A stretch of 64,000 nt of DNA from DUOX01 sp050944015 (GTDB taxonomy: Bacteria > Bacillota > Clostridia > Oscillospirales > Oscillospiraceae). The position numbers were made by a program, and so were the translations under genes. Positions 1-8,557 of the stretch are shown piece after piece. Numbering within the stretch: position 1 is the stretch's first letter; each line of letters starts with the position of its first letter. The stretch is taken from NCBI GenBank assembly GCA_050944015.1, contig JBMNQG010000001.1, positions 1 through 64,000 of the forward strand, given 5' to 3'. The notes below the pieces were generated by a model, which did no database searches, was not told where the DNA came from, and saw nothing but the letters and a program-made list of their open reading frames with translations.

Positions 1-9
1 ATCCGTGCA

Positions 10-45
10 AATTCACCCCGCGGGGACATCCGTGCGGGGTGAATT
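10..45. terminator. Inverted repeat, probable terminator of an upstream gene
   Basis: A 12-bp perfect inverted repeat (AATTCACCCCGC at 10-21, its complement at 34-45) encloses a 12-base loop and is followed by an AT-rich stretch without a long T run. It most likely ends a gene lying before the window. No coding region is visible in 1-126. Confidence 0.5.
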
Positions 46-135
46 ATTATTTATGGCGCTTTTGAAGCAAAACGAGGAAACAATCGAGAAGGGAAGGGAA
101 TATTATGGAATATATGCCATGAAAGGATGATGATA

Positions 136-1416
136 TTGACAATTTATACGGTAAGAGCAGGGGACAGCCTTTATTCCATAGCCCGCAGGTTTGGACTTAC
201 CGCAGACCAGCTTATTTATGCCAATCAGCTTGCCAATCCCTCCCGCTTAGCCGTGAGCCAGGCCCTTGTTATTCCGGTTGACGTGGTATACCACCGGGTG
301 ACCCCGGGCCAGAGCTTATACTCCATAGCGAGGTATTATCAAACCACAGTGGGGGAAATTGTGGCTGCCAACCCCTCCATAACGGACCCGTCCAGAATCA
401 ATGCAGGACAGGTTTTGACAATTCCCTTTTACGATGAGATGCTGGGAAACATTGACGTAAACGGGTTTGCCTTTACAAGCATTCCGGAATCAACACTTCA
501 GGAGAGTCTGCCGTATCTCACGTACATATCGATGTTTTCCTGGCAGGCAGACGAACAGGGGGGAATAATACCCTTAGACGACCAGACCATAATAGCCCAG
601 GCCCGGGGCGCCAGGGTGGCGCCAATGATGGCTGTTACAAACACCAGGGAAGGTGAGGGGTTTTTAAGCAGCATCGCTCACGCGATTTTAACAAATGCTC
701 AGGCTCAGGACACTTTTATCGAAAACGTGATAGCGGCCCTGCAGGAACACAATTATTACGGTCTGAATATCGATTTTGAATACATTTTCCCTTTCGACAG
801 GGAGAGCTATAACCAGTTTTTGCGCCGTATAGTGGATACTTTGCACCCATTGGGTTATATCGTAACCACCGCCGTAGCGCCGAAGATATCCGATGAGCAG
901 ATGGGCCTGCTCTACACTGCCCATGATTATCGGGCTCACGGGGAGACTGTGGACCAGGTTATCATCATGACCTATGAGTGGGGCTATACTTATGGTCCGG
1001 CCATGGCGGTAGCGCCGATAGATCAGGTGAGAAGAGTGCTGGATTATGCGGTAACGGTCATTCCGCCGGGAAAAATCCTTATGGGAATGCCAAATTACGG
1101 CTACGACTGGACTCTGCCCTTTGTTCAGGGGAGCGCCGCAAGCGTTCTTTCAAACACCGGAGCCGTCACATTGGCCTCCAATGTGGGGGCGGAGATAAGG
1201 TACGACACCACGGCCCAGGCTCCTTTCTTTAACTACTACGACGCCCAGGGGAGACGTCACGAGGTGTGGTTCGACGATGCCAGAAGCATACAGGCAAGGA
1301 TGAGGCTTGTGGCAGAATACGGCCTGGCGGGTGTCAGTTTCTGGACCATTAATCAGCTGTTCAGGACCAATTTTCTTGTCCTACAGTCACTTTATGGAAT
1401 AAACAAGGTGCTGTAA
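136..1416 (+). CDS. SleL/YaaH-like spore peptidoglycan hydrolase (2x LysM + GH18)
   Basis: Two N-terminal LysM repeats (about residues 2-46 and 50-95, each with a GDSLYSIA/GQSLYSIA-type core) precede a glycoside hydrolase family 18 barrel. The acidic catalytic motif is visible as GLNIDFEYI. This is the architecture of SleL/YaaH-type N-acetylglucosaminidases that degrade cortex muropeptides during germination. There is no signal peptide, as is usual for this family, whose members are deposited in the spore coat or cortex from the mother cell. I chose TTG at 136 because AAAGG at 122-126 is well spaced from it and the protein then begins MTIYTVRAGDS like known members. ATG codons at 127 and 130 sit too close to that site. 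The gene stands alone and converges on the reductase gene at 1482. Confidence 0.85.
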   Translation: MTIYTVRAGDSLYSIARRFGLTADQLIYANQLANPSRLAVSQALVIPVDVVYHRVTPGQSLYSIARYYQTTVGEIVAANPSITDPSRINAGQVLTIPFYDEMLGNIDVNGFAFTSIPESTLQESLPYLTYISMFSWQADEQGGIIPLDDQTIIAQARGARVAPMMAVTNTREGEGFLSSIAHAILTNAQAQDTFIENVIAALQEHNYYGLNIDFEYIFPFDRESYNQFLRRIVDTLHPLGYIVTTAVAPKISDEQMGLLYTAHDYRAHGETVDQVIIMTYEWGYTYGPAMAVAPIDQVRRVLDYAVTVIPPGKILMGMPNYGYDWTLPFVQGSAASVLSNTGAVTLASNVGAEIRYDTTAQAPFFNYYDAQGRRHEVWFDDARSIQARMRLVAEYGLAGVSFWTINQLFRTNFLVLQSLYGINKVL

Positions 1417-1435
1417 CGATTATCTTCTGCAAAAG

Positions 1436-1472
1436 CGCCGCCCTGTGGGACGCGTTTGTCCCCGGGGCGGCG
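1436..1472. terminator. Convergent (bidirectional) terminator
   Basis: The arms CGCCGCCC (1436-1443) and GGGCGGCG (1465-1472) pair, with an additional inner GGGAC/GTCCC pairing, and are followed by TTTGTG. It sits between two converging genes and probably serves both. Confidence 0.6.
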
Positions 1473-1481
1473 TTTGTGTGC

Positions 1482-2507
1482 TTATTCAAGAAGTTCTGAA
1501 AAGAGCGACAGGTTTTCCGGGCCCGCTTTTCTATGACCCTTTTCAATATCTTTGATTATTTTTACCGTAAGGTCGCAGAAAGGCGTGGGAACCGATAGAC
1601 AACGTCCGAATTTCGAAACCAGCCCGTTAATTGCGTCTATTTCGGTTTTGCGTCCGTTTCTTAAATCCTGAAGCATGCTTGACAGGGCGTTGGAAGAAGC
1701 TCCGAAGAGCTTGTGGTAGATAGGAATGGTGGCCCCCCGCTCCCCGTCGCTGCTGAAATCAAGCTGACGTTCAAAATCTTCACCTTCAGCCAAAGGTTCC
1801 ATGCGGTATCCTGCTTTCCTGGCAACGTGAATGCATTCCCTGGCTATGTATTGGGCGCAGCACAGGCTGATGGGGTTATCCAGGATTTCTCCGAAGGTGC
1901 AGTCAAGTACCGCCGACATCCCGGAAAATGAACTGTTTACCAGAAGTTTGCTCCAGCGCATGCCGATAAGGTTGCCGGTGATTTCAGTACGGCATATAGC
2001 GGAGAGTATTTCGCGGACAGCCTCAAGCTCGGGAGTGCATTTTCTGTCTATGCGCCCCATGTTGGAATGCCAGAACTCCAGTTTAGTGTTTGCCTGGGTT
2101 ACGCCGGGGCGCAGGAGGGTGGCCGCCCAGGTAACGGCGCAGCCCATCGTGCGATCCACCCCGAAACGTTCCGCCAGGGCAAATTCCGGTATACCGTTTT
2201 GCAATGTGCAAATAAGCGAATTATCGTGCATGTGCCTTTCTATCTGCGAAAAAGCGGCTTCATTTGCCGTCTGCTTGGTGAACAGGAAAAACAGGTCGTA
2301 TCTGCCTGCCATTTTGTCTGGCGTGCAGGCTTTAACCGGAACCTTCTCGTTAATCGTGCCGGTTATTACAGCGCCGTCTTTTTGCAAGGCATTTATATGT
2401 TCATTATTTATATCGACTAAAGTCACATCGAAACCGCTTTTTGTCAGGAGAGCGCCCAGAATGGTGCCCATTGAGCCCGCTCCTATGACGGCTAATCTGT
2501 CAAACAA
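1482..2507 (-). CDS. Ketopantoate reductase (ApbA/PanE) family protein
   Basis: This 341-residue protein starts with a Rossmann dinucleotide motif (VIGAGSMGTILGALL, about residues 7-21). It continues into an NAD(P)-binding domain and a helical C-terminal domain with the MRWSKLLVNSSFSG segment typical of the 2-dehydropantoate 2-reductase fold. Family members reduce ketopantoate to pantoate for coenzyme A synthesis, but many paralogues act on other 2-oxo or 3-hydroxy acids. No other pantothenate gene is nearby, so the substrate is uncertain. It is divergent from the sigma-54 activator gene, with overlapping promoter regions. That arrangement could mean shared regulation with the amino acid transporter further along. 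Confidence 0.8.
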   Translation of the reverse strand: MFDRLAVIGAGSMGTILGALLTKSGFDVTLVDINNEHINALQKDGAVITGTINEKVPVKACTPDKMAGRYDLFFLFTKQTANEAAFSQIERHMHDNSLICTLQNGIPEFALAERFGVDRTMGCAVTWAATLLRPGVTQANTKLEFWHSNMGRIDRKCTPELEAVREILSAICRTEITGNLIGMRWSKLLVNSSFSGMSAVLDCTFGEILDNPISLCCAQYIARECIHVARKAGYRMEPLAEGEDFERQLDFSSDGERGATIPIYHKLFGASSNALSSMLQDLRNGRKTEIDAINGLVSKFGRCLSVPTPFCDLTVKIIKDIEKGHRKAGPENLSLFSELLE

Positions 2508-2568
2508 AGCTGCACTTCCTTTGCGCGTTTATTTGGAAGAAGGTGTCATAAACCTTACGCCAACGTTT

Positions 2569-2597
2569 AGAATACCTTTCAATCGGTTTTTTGTCAA
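2569..2597 (-). promoter_or_regulatory. Sigma-A promoter for the PanE-family gene
   Basis: On the minus strand TTGACA (2592-2597) is separated by 17 bases from TATTCT (2569-2574). This is a near-consensus promoter about 60 bases upstream of the start codon at 2507. Confidence 0.7.
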
Positions 2598-2609
2598 ATC
2601 AGACTTTTC

Positions 2610-2638
2610 TTGACAATTAGCTGCGGGATATTGATAAT
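2610..2638 (+). promoter_or_regulatory. Sigma-A promoter for the sigma-54 activator gene
   Basis: TTGACA (2610-2615) and GATAAT (2633-2638) are spaced by 17 bases, placing transcription start near 2645. Because the longest open frame begins inside this promoter, translation must start downstream, which supports TTG at 2673. Confidence 0.7.
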
Positions 2639-2672
2639 TAAAGTGAAGCATGGGAAAGGAGCGTGGCGGAAT

Positions 2673-4061
2673 TTGAGTTTAAATATAGACGCTCAAAAGA
2701 TCCTTGATGCAATACCAGATGGAATACATATTGTAGACCGTAACGGCTGTGTGGTTGCAGCAAACAAGGCCTGGGTGCGGCACATGGGCATGCCCATGAA
2801 GCACATGGCAGGCAGGCATATTACGGATGTAATGAAGGAGTATTATTTTACCGAACAGTGTCTGAGGCAGCCTCCTCCCAAGTGGAAAATGCGCAAAAAG
2901 GAGTACGAGCAGGCCGTTTGCCTGAGAGTGCTGGAGGAAGGGGACGTTGTAAGCGACTACTTCCAGCAGGGTTGTATTCTTTCCACCGGCATACCGCTGT
3001 ATGACGATGACGGCAGGCTTGAATATGTCCTTACTGTTACGAAGGACCTGACACAGATTGTTGAGGTTGATGGGTCCATGGAAAACAGGCAGGATGAGTT
3101 TGAAACCGATTCCGACACCGGGTTGATGCTGGGCAATTCGCCTGCAATGGAGCGAATTCGGGTGCTGATAAGCGAGGTGGCAGCCACCGATGCCACTATT
3201 CTGATAACCGGCGATACGGGTGTAGGTAAGGAAGTAGTGGCGGGGGAGATACAGCGCCGGAGTTTGAGAGCCGACAAACCCTTTGTAAAAGTCAACTGCG
3301 CCGCCATACCGGAAAACCTTATGGAAGCCGAGTTTTTCGGATACGAGAAGGGCGCCTTCACAGGCGCCTCCCGGGATGGAAAGCCGGGGCTTCTGGAAAC
3401 GGCCAACCATGGTACCGTTCTGCTGGATGAAATAGGCGAATTCCCTCTAACCCTACAGCCGAAACTCCTTCGGGCCATACAGGAGAGGACCATCACCCGG
3501 GTGGGAGGCACCACTCCCATACCCATTGATGTGAGAATAATTGCCGCGACTAATCAGGATCTGCAGGACCTTGTGGCGAAAAAGAAATTCCGTGAAGACC
3601 TGTTCTACAGGCTCAACGTTATTCCCATATATTTGCCGCCGCTGTGCGAGAGAGGTTCCGACATAATCCTGCTGGCTAAAAATTTTCTTCATGAGTTCAA
3701 TAAAAAGTACCACCGGAATAAAGTTTTTTCCCCCGGCGCCCTTGACGTCCTCATGGAATATTCATGGCCCGGAAACGTCAGGGAACTGAAAAATCTGGTG
3801 GAGCGCCTGGTGGTTCTGGGAAGCCAAAATGAGATTTCAGCAGACAGGGTGCAGCGCTTTTTAAGCAGAAACAGCGTGCAGGACATTCAAGAGGACAAGG
3901 CTTTAACACTAAAAGAAGCCGTGGATCAGGTCCAGCGGAATATGATAAGCGCCGCACTGCTTCGTTACGGCAGCACGTATAAGGCCGCGGAAGCCCTGCA
4001 GGTAAGCCAGACTACACTTGTCCGGAAGGCCAGACAGCTTGGGATTAAAACTTCCAGGTAA
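2673..4061 (+). CDS. Sigma-54-dependent transcriptional activator, PAS-AAA+-Fis
   Basis: The order of domains is an N-terminal PAS sensor (about residues 8-130), a sigma-54 interaction AAA+ module (about 155-380) and a C-terminal Fis-type helix-turn-helix. The AAA+ part has Walker A GDTGVGKE, the sigma-54 contact loop GAFTGA, Walker B VLLDEIGEF and the arginine-rich WPGNVREL segment. The recognition helix region is YKAAEALQVSQTTLVRKA. Such proteins hydrolyse ATP to open sigma-54 promoters after binding upstream sites. TTG at 2673 follows AAAGGAG (2655-2661); the open frame extends upstream to 2610 but overlaps its own promoter. The liv operon directly downstream, behind two palindromes, is the obvious target. 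The PAS ligand is unknown, but an amino acid or its catabolite is a fair guess. Confidence 0.9.
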   Translation: MSLNIDAQKILDAIPDGIHIVDRNGCVVAANKAWVRHMGMPMKHMAGRHITDVMKEYYFTEQCLRQPPPKWKMRKKEYEQAVCLRVLEEGDVVSDYFQQGCILSTGIPLYDDDGRLEYVLTVTKDLTQIVEVDGSMENRQDEFETDSDTGLMLGNSPAMERIRVLISEVAATDATILITGDTGVGKEVVAGEIQRRSLRADKPFVKVNCAAIPENLMEAEFFGYEKGAFTGASRDGKPGLLETANHGTVLLDEIGEFPLTLQPKLLRAIQERTITRVGGTTPIPIDVRIIAATNQDLQDLVAKKKFREDLFYRLNVIPIYLPPLCERGSDIILLAKNFLHEFNKKYHRNKVFSPGALDVLMEYSWPGNVRELKNLVERLVVLGSQNEISADRVQRFLSRNSVQDIQEDKALTLKEAVDQVQRNMISAALLRYGSTYKAAEALQVSQTTLVRKARQLGIKTSR

Positions 4062-4094
4062 CGATATTTCAAAAAAAATTCACAAATGCGCTAT

Positions 4095-4136
4095 ATTGAG
4101 TCATGTTTGCGCAAGCCGATGCAAATATGACTCAAT
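4095..4136. promoter_or_regulatory. Inverted repeat 1, candidate activator binding site (UAS)
   Basis: ATTGAGTCAT (4095-4104) is mirrored by ATGACTCAAT (4127-4136). Inner TTTGC/GCAAA arms extend the symmetry to nearly 16 bp around a 10-base centre. The same ATTGAGTCAT half-site recurs in the second palindrome at 4223-4250. The location, about 190 bases before the putative -12 element, suits an enhancer-like site for the activator encoded just upstream. The 371-base gap 4062-4432 contains no credible gene. Confidence 0.55.
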
Positions 4137-4222
4137 TCTTATTCAGGAAAATTTCACATAACTATTCTTTAATATCAAATAAAACTATGGGCGATTTGTG
4201 CTTTGCGTAATAATACAACGGT

Positions 4223-4250
4223 AATATTGAGTCATATATGACTTAATATT
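4223..4250. promoter_or_regulatory. Inverted repeat 2, candidate activator binding site (UAS)
   Basis: A 28-base palindrome, with 13-base arms (AATATTGAGTCAT and its complement with one mismatch) around an AT dinucleotide. It shares the TTGAGTCAT core with the repeat at 4095-4136 and lies about 70 bases before the putative sigma-54 promoter. Confidence 0.55.
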
Positions 4251-4293
4251 TTTTTACAGTTTTTACTGATTTTGTGAAATCTTTTTTATGTTC

Positions 4294-4308
4294 TGTGGTT
4301 TTTTTTGC
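4294..4308 (+). promoter_or_regulatory. Weak candidate sigma-54 (-24/-12) promoter of the liv operon
   Basis: TGTGGTTTTTTTTGC aligns with the 15-base TGGCACG-N4-TTGC consensus. It matches the -12 TTGC, but the second G of the normally conserved -24 GG is replaced by T. A GG does occur two bases later, giving a GG-to-GC spacing of 8 instead of 10. No better match was found by eye in the gap. Confidence 0.25.
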
Positions 4309-4432
4309 ATAAAAACAAAGGATTAGAGTGCAAGCGATGAAGCGCCAATCATATTCCAATAAGTTGGCATCGGATTTGCTTAATAATCATATGAGCGCTT
4401 TTAAAATAATACGGAAAATAGGAGGAAATGAT

Positions 4433-5836
4433 ATGAAAAATCTGAAAAAAGTCCTATGCGCGACTCTTGCGATTCTAATGCTTCTCTCCCTATTTGTTGG
4501 ATGCGCTAAAGAGAATAGCAGCGGTAGCGCTGCACCCTCCACTGGTAATGAAAAACCAAGCGAGCCGGCGGACAGCACTAATACTGATACTGGAAATGCA
4601 GCCGGTGCCGACTCAACAGCCGATGTTGTAAAGATTGGCGTGCTGCTGCCTCTGTCCGGGCCCACCTCATATAACGGTGAGCAGCAGCTGGCCGGAATCC
4701 AGCTCTATACTGAGTTTGTCAACAGCAACGGAGGTATTTCCTCGCTGAACGGCGCCAAGATTGAGCTGGTAGTTGCCGACTCCGCCGGTTCACCGGAGAC
4801 AGGACTTACAGAATTCGAAAGGCTGATAACTTCGGAGAACGTATCCGCGGTTATCGGGCCTTACAACAGCACCGTTGCCGCAGTAACGGCTCCTCTTGCC
4901 ATACAGAATGAAGTGCCCTATATTATCACCAACGCCACGGCTGAAAACTTCATGAATGAGCCCAACAAGTTTGTTTACCGTACCAATACAGGCTCCATGG
5001 ACGGCGACGTTCTCATGAGCCAGTGGGTAAATTACCTGAGCGACCAGATGCCTGACCGCGACGTCGAGCGTGTGGCCATTGTGTATGACTCCGGCGACTG
5101 GGGTACTGCTGCACTGAGCACATGGCAGGGCCTCTCCGAGTCCATGGGGTTTGAGCTCTCCGTTGCGGAGGCTGTCAGCAACGCCACGGACCTTTCCACC
5201 CTTGTCAACAAGATAAAGAAGGCTGACGTCGACCTTGTGGTGCTTGCCATATTCCTGTCCGACACCAACCTGTTTGTACGGCAGATGTACGAATATGAAT
5301 GCTATGCGCCCATCTTTGGTATCGGCGGGGGCATCGTTTCCGCCGAATACATACCCAACTGCGGTGAGGCCGCCGAGTACACGTTTATGGCCACCCCATG
5401 GGTTCCCAGTTTCTCAGGCGTTGTAGACGCAGCTCTTGAGTGGAATGAAAAGTTTAAGGAGAAGTTTGGGATGGACATGACTCAGGAAGGTTCCTGGGGC
5501 TGGCTGGGCATGGGTACGCTGTGCGATGCCATTGAGCGTGCAGGTTCCACTGACCGTATTGCCATTGCCGATGCCCTTTATGTGACTGACATCGGTACGG
5601 ACCATCCTGCTATGTGGTTCTCCATCTACGAAGGTGTGCACTTTGCGACCGATGGACAGGATAACCCAATGATGGGTGAGGGCGCAAAGCGTTACAACAA
5701 CAATGACAGGCTCGGAATCACTGCGGGACTTATCATAGCTCAGGTTCAGAATCAGGAATGGAAGCTGGTCTTCCCCGAGACTGAAACCGGCGGAAAGAAA
5801 GTGATAATCTATCCCAATCCCAGAGCAGCTCAATAA
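4433..5836 (+). CDS. livK: Branched-chain amino acid-type ABC transporter substrate-binding lipoprotein
   Basis: The protein has a lipoprotein signal peptide ending in the lipobox LFVGC. A Ser/Thr/Asp-rich linker follows, then a type I periplasmic-binding-protein domain of the LivJ/LivK (Peripla_BP_6) family starting at KIGVLLPLSGP. It should sit on the outer face of the membrane and deliver substrate to the permeases encoded next. I placed the start at ATG 4433, nine bases after GGAGG (4421-4425), because the signal peptide begins there. The open frame continues to 4328 without a signal-like N-terminus. Liv-type systems carry leucine, isoleucine and valine, but homologues carry urea, amides and aromatic acids, so the substrate is not proven. 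Confidence 0.88.
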   Translation: MKNLKKVLCATLAILMLLSLFVGCAKENSSGSAAPSTGNEKPSEPADSTNTDTGNAAGADSTADVVKIGVLLPLSGPTSYNGEQQLAGIQLYTEFVNSNGGISSLNGAKIELVVADSAGSPETGLTEFERLITSENVSAVIGPYNSTVAAVTAPLAIQNEVPYIITNATAENFMNEPNKFVYRTNTGSMDGDVLMSQWVNYLSDQMPDRDVERVAIVYDSGDWGTAALSTWQGLSESMGFELSVAEAVSNATDLSTLVNKIKKADVDLVVLAIFLSDTNLFVRQMYEYECYAPIFGIGGGIVSAEYIPNCGEAAEYTFMATPWVPSFSGVVDAALEWNEKFKEKFGMDMTQEGSWGWLGMGTLCDAIERAGSTDRIAIADALYVTDIGTDHPAMWFSIYEGVHFATDGQDNPMMGEGAKRYNNNDRLGITAGLIIAQVQNQEWKLVFPETETGGKKVIIYPNPRAAQ

Positions 5837-5849
5837 GCTTTTCGTGTTT

Positions 5850-5875
5850 GCTTGCCCCCTGAAGAGGGGGCAAGC
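5850..5875 (+). terminator. Intercistronic hairpin after livK
   Basis: A perfect 11-bp stem (GCTTGCCCCCT, loop GAAG) lies 13 bases after the livK stop and 38 bases before livH. It lacks a T tract. In binding-protein operons such hairpins usually protect the upstream message or let only part of the transcripts continue, which keeps binding protein in excess over permease. Confidence 0.55.
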
Positions 5876-5913
5876 AAAATCAGTAACGTTCCCATGAAAG
5901 GAAGAGCCAAGTT

Positions 5914-6804
5914 ATGATGGTCTTGCAGTCGCTGGCGGACGGCATTCTCATCGGAGGTGTATACGCTGCCATAGGAATCGGACTGAGTCTGGCTTACGGC
6001 GTTATGGGCGTTGTCAACTGGTCCCACGGCGAAACTCTGATGATGAGCATGTATCTCGCCTTGTTTCTGACAAAATATGCCGGGTTTGACCCATATGCCA
6101 CAATAATCGTCACAGCAGTTGTCATGGCTGCGTATGGATTTATTCTACAGCGATTTATTTTCAATAATATTCTCGAAAAAACGTCAAAGCCGACAATTAA
6201 TATTCTATTGTTTACAGCGGGGCTTGGCCTGACAATCTCGTCCCTTGCAAACATGATTTTTGGCGGGGAGGCCTATACTGCCCTTACCAGATATACCAAT
6301 AAAAGCATCAGGATACACTTTGGGGACGAACTGCTCCTGATATCCACGCCGAAGCTCATTTCATTTTGCATAGCCATACTTGCAACGTTCGGACTGTACG
6401 TATTTATTCAGCGCACGGAGACTGGCCGTGCCATCCGCGCGACGTCTCAGGACAGAAGTACGGCCCAGCTGATGGGAGTAAACTCGAACAAGGTGTTTTG
6501 CGTAGCTTTTTCCATTTCTCTTGCCCTGGTGGGAATTGCCGGCTCTCTACTGATACCGTTTTACCCGGTGTATCCTTATGTAGGATCCGTGTTCAGCTTT
6601 AAATCCTTTATAATTGTGGCTTTGGGGGGAAAAGGAAATATTCCCGGCGCGCTAATCGGAGGGCTGACCATAGGAATAATCGAAAAAATTGGCGGATATT
6701 TTGTGTCCGACAATATGGCTCAGATTATTATTTTCATCCTTTTCATTGCAATACTGCTGTTTAAGCCTGACGGGCTTCTCAGCGGCTGGAAAAAGGCAAA
6801 GTGA
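5914..6804 (+). CDS. livH: Branched-chain amino acid ABC transporter permease LivH
   Basis: This 296-residue hydrophobic protein has about eight membrane segments and the LivH signature near its start (GVYAAIGIGLSLAYGVMGVVNWSHGE). The ALGGKGNIPGALIGG loop near residue 240 is the family's typical coupling region to the ATPase. It forms the membrane channel with LivM. AGGAAGAG precedes the ATG with good spacing. Its stop overlaps the LivM reading frame, indicating co-translation in the five-gene transporter operon 4433-9261. Confidence 0.9.
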   Translation: MMVLQSLADGILIGGVYAAIGIGLSLAYGVMGVVNWSHGETLMMSMYLALFLTKYAGFDPYATIIVTAVVMAAYGFILQRFIFNNILEKTSKPTINILLFTAGLGLTISSLANMIFGGEAYTALTRYTNKSIRIHFGDELLLISTPKLISFCIAILATFGLYVFIQRTETGRAIRATSQDRSTAQLMGVNSNKVFCVAFSISLALVGIAGSLLIPFYPVYPYVGSVFSFKSFIIVALGGKGNIPGALIGGLTIGIIEKIGGYFVSDNMAQIIIFILFIAILLFKPDGLLSGWKKAK

Positions 6805-6818
6805 GGGGGTATATGAAT

Positions 6819-7832
6819 ATGAAGAAGACTATCTCCCTTGTTGTGCTTTTTGTTCTGGCTGTTGTATTGCCGGCAGTTATTAATATGGGCTTTCTGATGA
6901 CCTCATTGGTGCAAATGGTCCTGTACATGTACTGGGCCTGTGCGTGGAACATCATGGGTGGATACGCAGGACTTTTTTCCCTGGGCAACGGCATCTACAT
7001 TGGCGTGGGCGCATATACCACCGGCATACTCTATGTCAGCTATGGAGTCAGCCCCTGGATAGGCATAATAATTGGAGGCATTATCGCCGGACTGCTGTCA
7101 CTTATTATTGGCTATCCGACTTTCCGCATTAAGGGATTGTACTATTCTCTGGCCACCTTTGCGCTTCTGGCGGTAATGAAGGTCATTTTCCAAAATACGA
7201 AGATCATGTTCGGCATACCCATGGGCGGCTCCGACGGATACAAAATACCCCGGCTGAATGTTCCGGCTGAAATGCAGTTTGCCAACAACCTGGCATATTA
7301 CTATATTGCGCTGGCGCTGCTCGTAATCATTTTGTTTGTCTCCTACTTCATCTCAAAATCAAGGACGGGCTATTACTTCAGGGCCATTAATGCCAATGAC
7401 ATGGCTGCATCTTCCCTGGGTGTGAATGTTATCGCATTAAAGCTCAAAGCACAGTTTATAACGGCTTTGTTTACGGGAATTGGCGGCGGCGTTTTCACAA
7501 TGCTGCTGCGCTACATAGACCCAGGTTCCGTGTTCGGCGTGGACATGTCCATTAACATTATGATAATGGCTGTTACCGGCGGGTCCGGCACTCTTTGGGG
7601 ACCGGTCCTGGGGGCAGGACTGCTCAGGGTAATGAATCAGATATTTGTCAGCGTACTCGGCTCAAGGTTTGTGGGTATTCCTACGGTTGTTTTCGGCGTA
7701 ATGCTTATGCTGGTTGTATGCTTCATCCCCGGCGGCATCTTGGGCTATGCCCAGACCCTTAAAGAAAAGCGCGCAGTAAAAATTCATAAGGCAACACTGG
7801 CCACGGAAGCTGCGGAAGGAGGGGAGGAGTGA
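6819..7832 (+). CDS. livM: Branched-chain amino acid ABC transporter permease LivM
   Basis: The second permease of the importer has about nine to ten membrane helices and the LivM-type loops AWNIMGGYAGLFSLGNGIYIGVG and GGSGTLWGPVLGA. I placed the start at ATG 6819, nine bases after GAGGGGG (6803-6809). GTG 6801 and ATG 6813 are alternatives in the same frame, 6801 overlapping the livH stop. The C-terminus is short and ends within one base of livG, so the two are translationally coupled. Confidence 0.88.
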   Translation: MKKTISLVVLFVLAVVLPAVINMGFLMTSLVQMVLYMYWACAWNIMGGYAGLFSLGNGIYIGVGAYTTGILYVSYGVSPWIGIIIGGIIAGLLSLIIGYPTFRIKGLYYSLATFALLAVMKVIFQNTKIMFGIPMGGSDGYKIPRLNVPAEMQFANNLAYYYIALALLVIILFVSYFISKSRTGYYFRAINANDMAASSLGVNVIALKLKAQFITALFTGIGGGVFTMLLRYIDPGSVFGVDMSINIMIMAVTGGSGTLWGPVLGAGLLRVMNQIFVSVLGSRFVGIPTVVFGVMLMLVVCFIPGGILGYAQTLKEKRAVKIHKATLATEAAEGGEE

Positions 7833-8557
7833 TGAGAGAAGTCATACTGCAGGGTAAAAACATTACCAAGCACTTTGGCGGCCTGGTCGCTGTCAGCGGA
7901 GTGAATTTTGAGCTGTATGACAATGAGATTCTGGGACTTATAGGCCCCAACGGCGCAGGCAAAACCACTCTTTTCAACATGATTTCCGGTGTCATGCCCA
8001 TGACCGAAGGCGAGCTCATTTACAGGGGAAAAAAGATTCCAAACCCAAAGGCTCATAAGATGTGCAGCATGGGCATCGGACGAACCTACCAGATATGCCA
8101 GCCCTTCGGAAACCTCACGGTGCTGGAAAATGTTATGGTTGGCGCGTTTATGCGTTACCCCAGAACCGGCGAGGCCAGGGAAAAGGCATATGAAGTGCTG
8201 AAAATGGTTGGCCTGGAAGCGCGGGCAAATGCAGGCGGAACAGCCCTTACCCTCCCGGAACTGAAACGCATGGAAGTGGCAAGAGCCCTGGCAACGGAGC
8301 CGGATATTCTTTTGCTGGACGAAGTGATAGCCGGCCTTAACCCCACGGAGGTAGAGAAAATAATGGATCTTATCCGCAAACTCAGGGAAGACGGCATGAC
8401 GATTATAATCATCGAGCACGTAATGCGGGCAATTATGAATCTGTCCGACAGGATTGTGGTGATAAATCAGGGGGTTAAGATTGCCGAGGGGACGCCGGAG
8501 GAAATTGCTTCGGACGAACAGGTAATCAAATCTTATCTGGGAGGTGCCAAGCACTGA
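7832..8557 (+). CDS. livG: Branched-chain amino acid ABC transporter ATPase LivG
   Basis: An ABC ATPase with Walker A GPNGAGKT, Q-loop GRTYQICQPF, Walker B ILLLDE and the switch histidine in IIIEHVM. The signature region reads TLPELKRMEVARALA instead of LSGGQ. As I recall, this variant is shared by a subgroup of LivG proteins, so it should not mean loss of function. ATG 7832 overlaps the livM stop as TGATG and is preceded by GGAGGGGAGGAG. It pairs with LivF to power uptake. Confidence 0.9.
   Translation: MREVILQGKNITKHFGGLVAVSGVNFELYDNEILGLIGPNGAGKTTLFNMISGVMPMTEGELIYRGKKIPNPKAHKMCSMGIGRTYQICQPFGNLTVLENVMVGAFMRYPRTGEAREKAYEVLKMVGLEARANAGGTALTLPELKRMEVARALATEPDILLLDEVIAGLNPTEVEKIMDLIRKLREDGMTIIIIEHVMRAIMNLSDRIVVINQGVKIAEGTPEEIASDEQVIKSYLGGAKH

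Noticed and set aside
2679..3410. Long minus-strand frames inside the sigma-54 activator gene
   Set aside because: They are shadows of the activator's reading frame, without ribosome sites or protein-like sequence.
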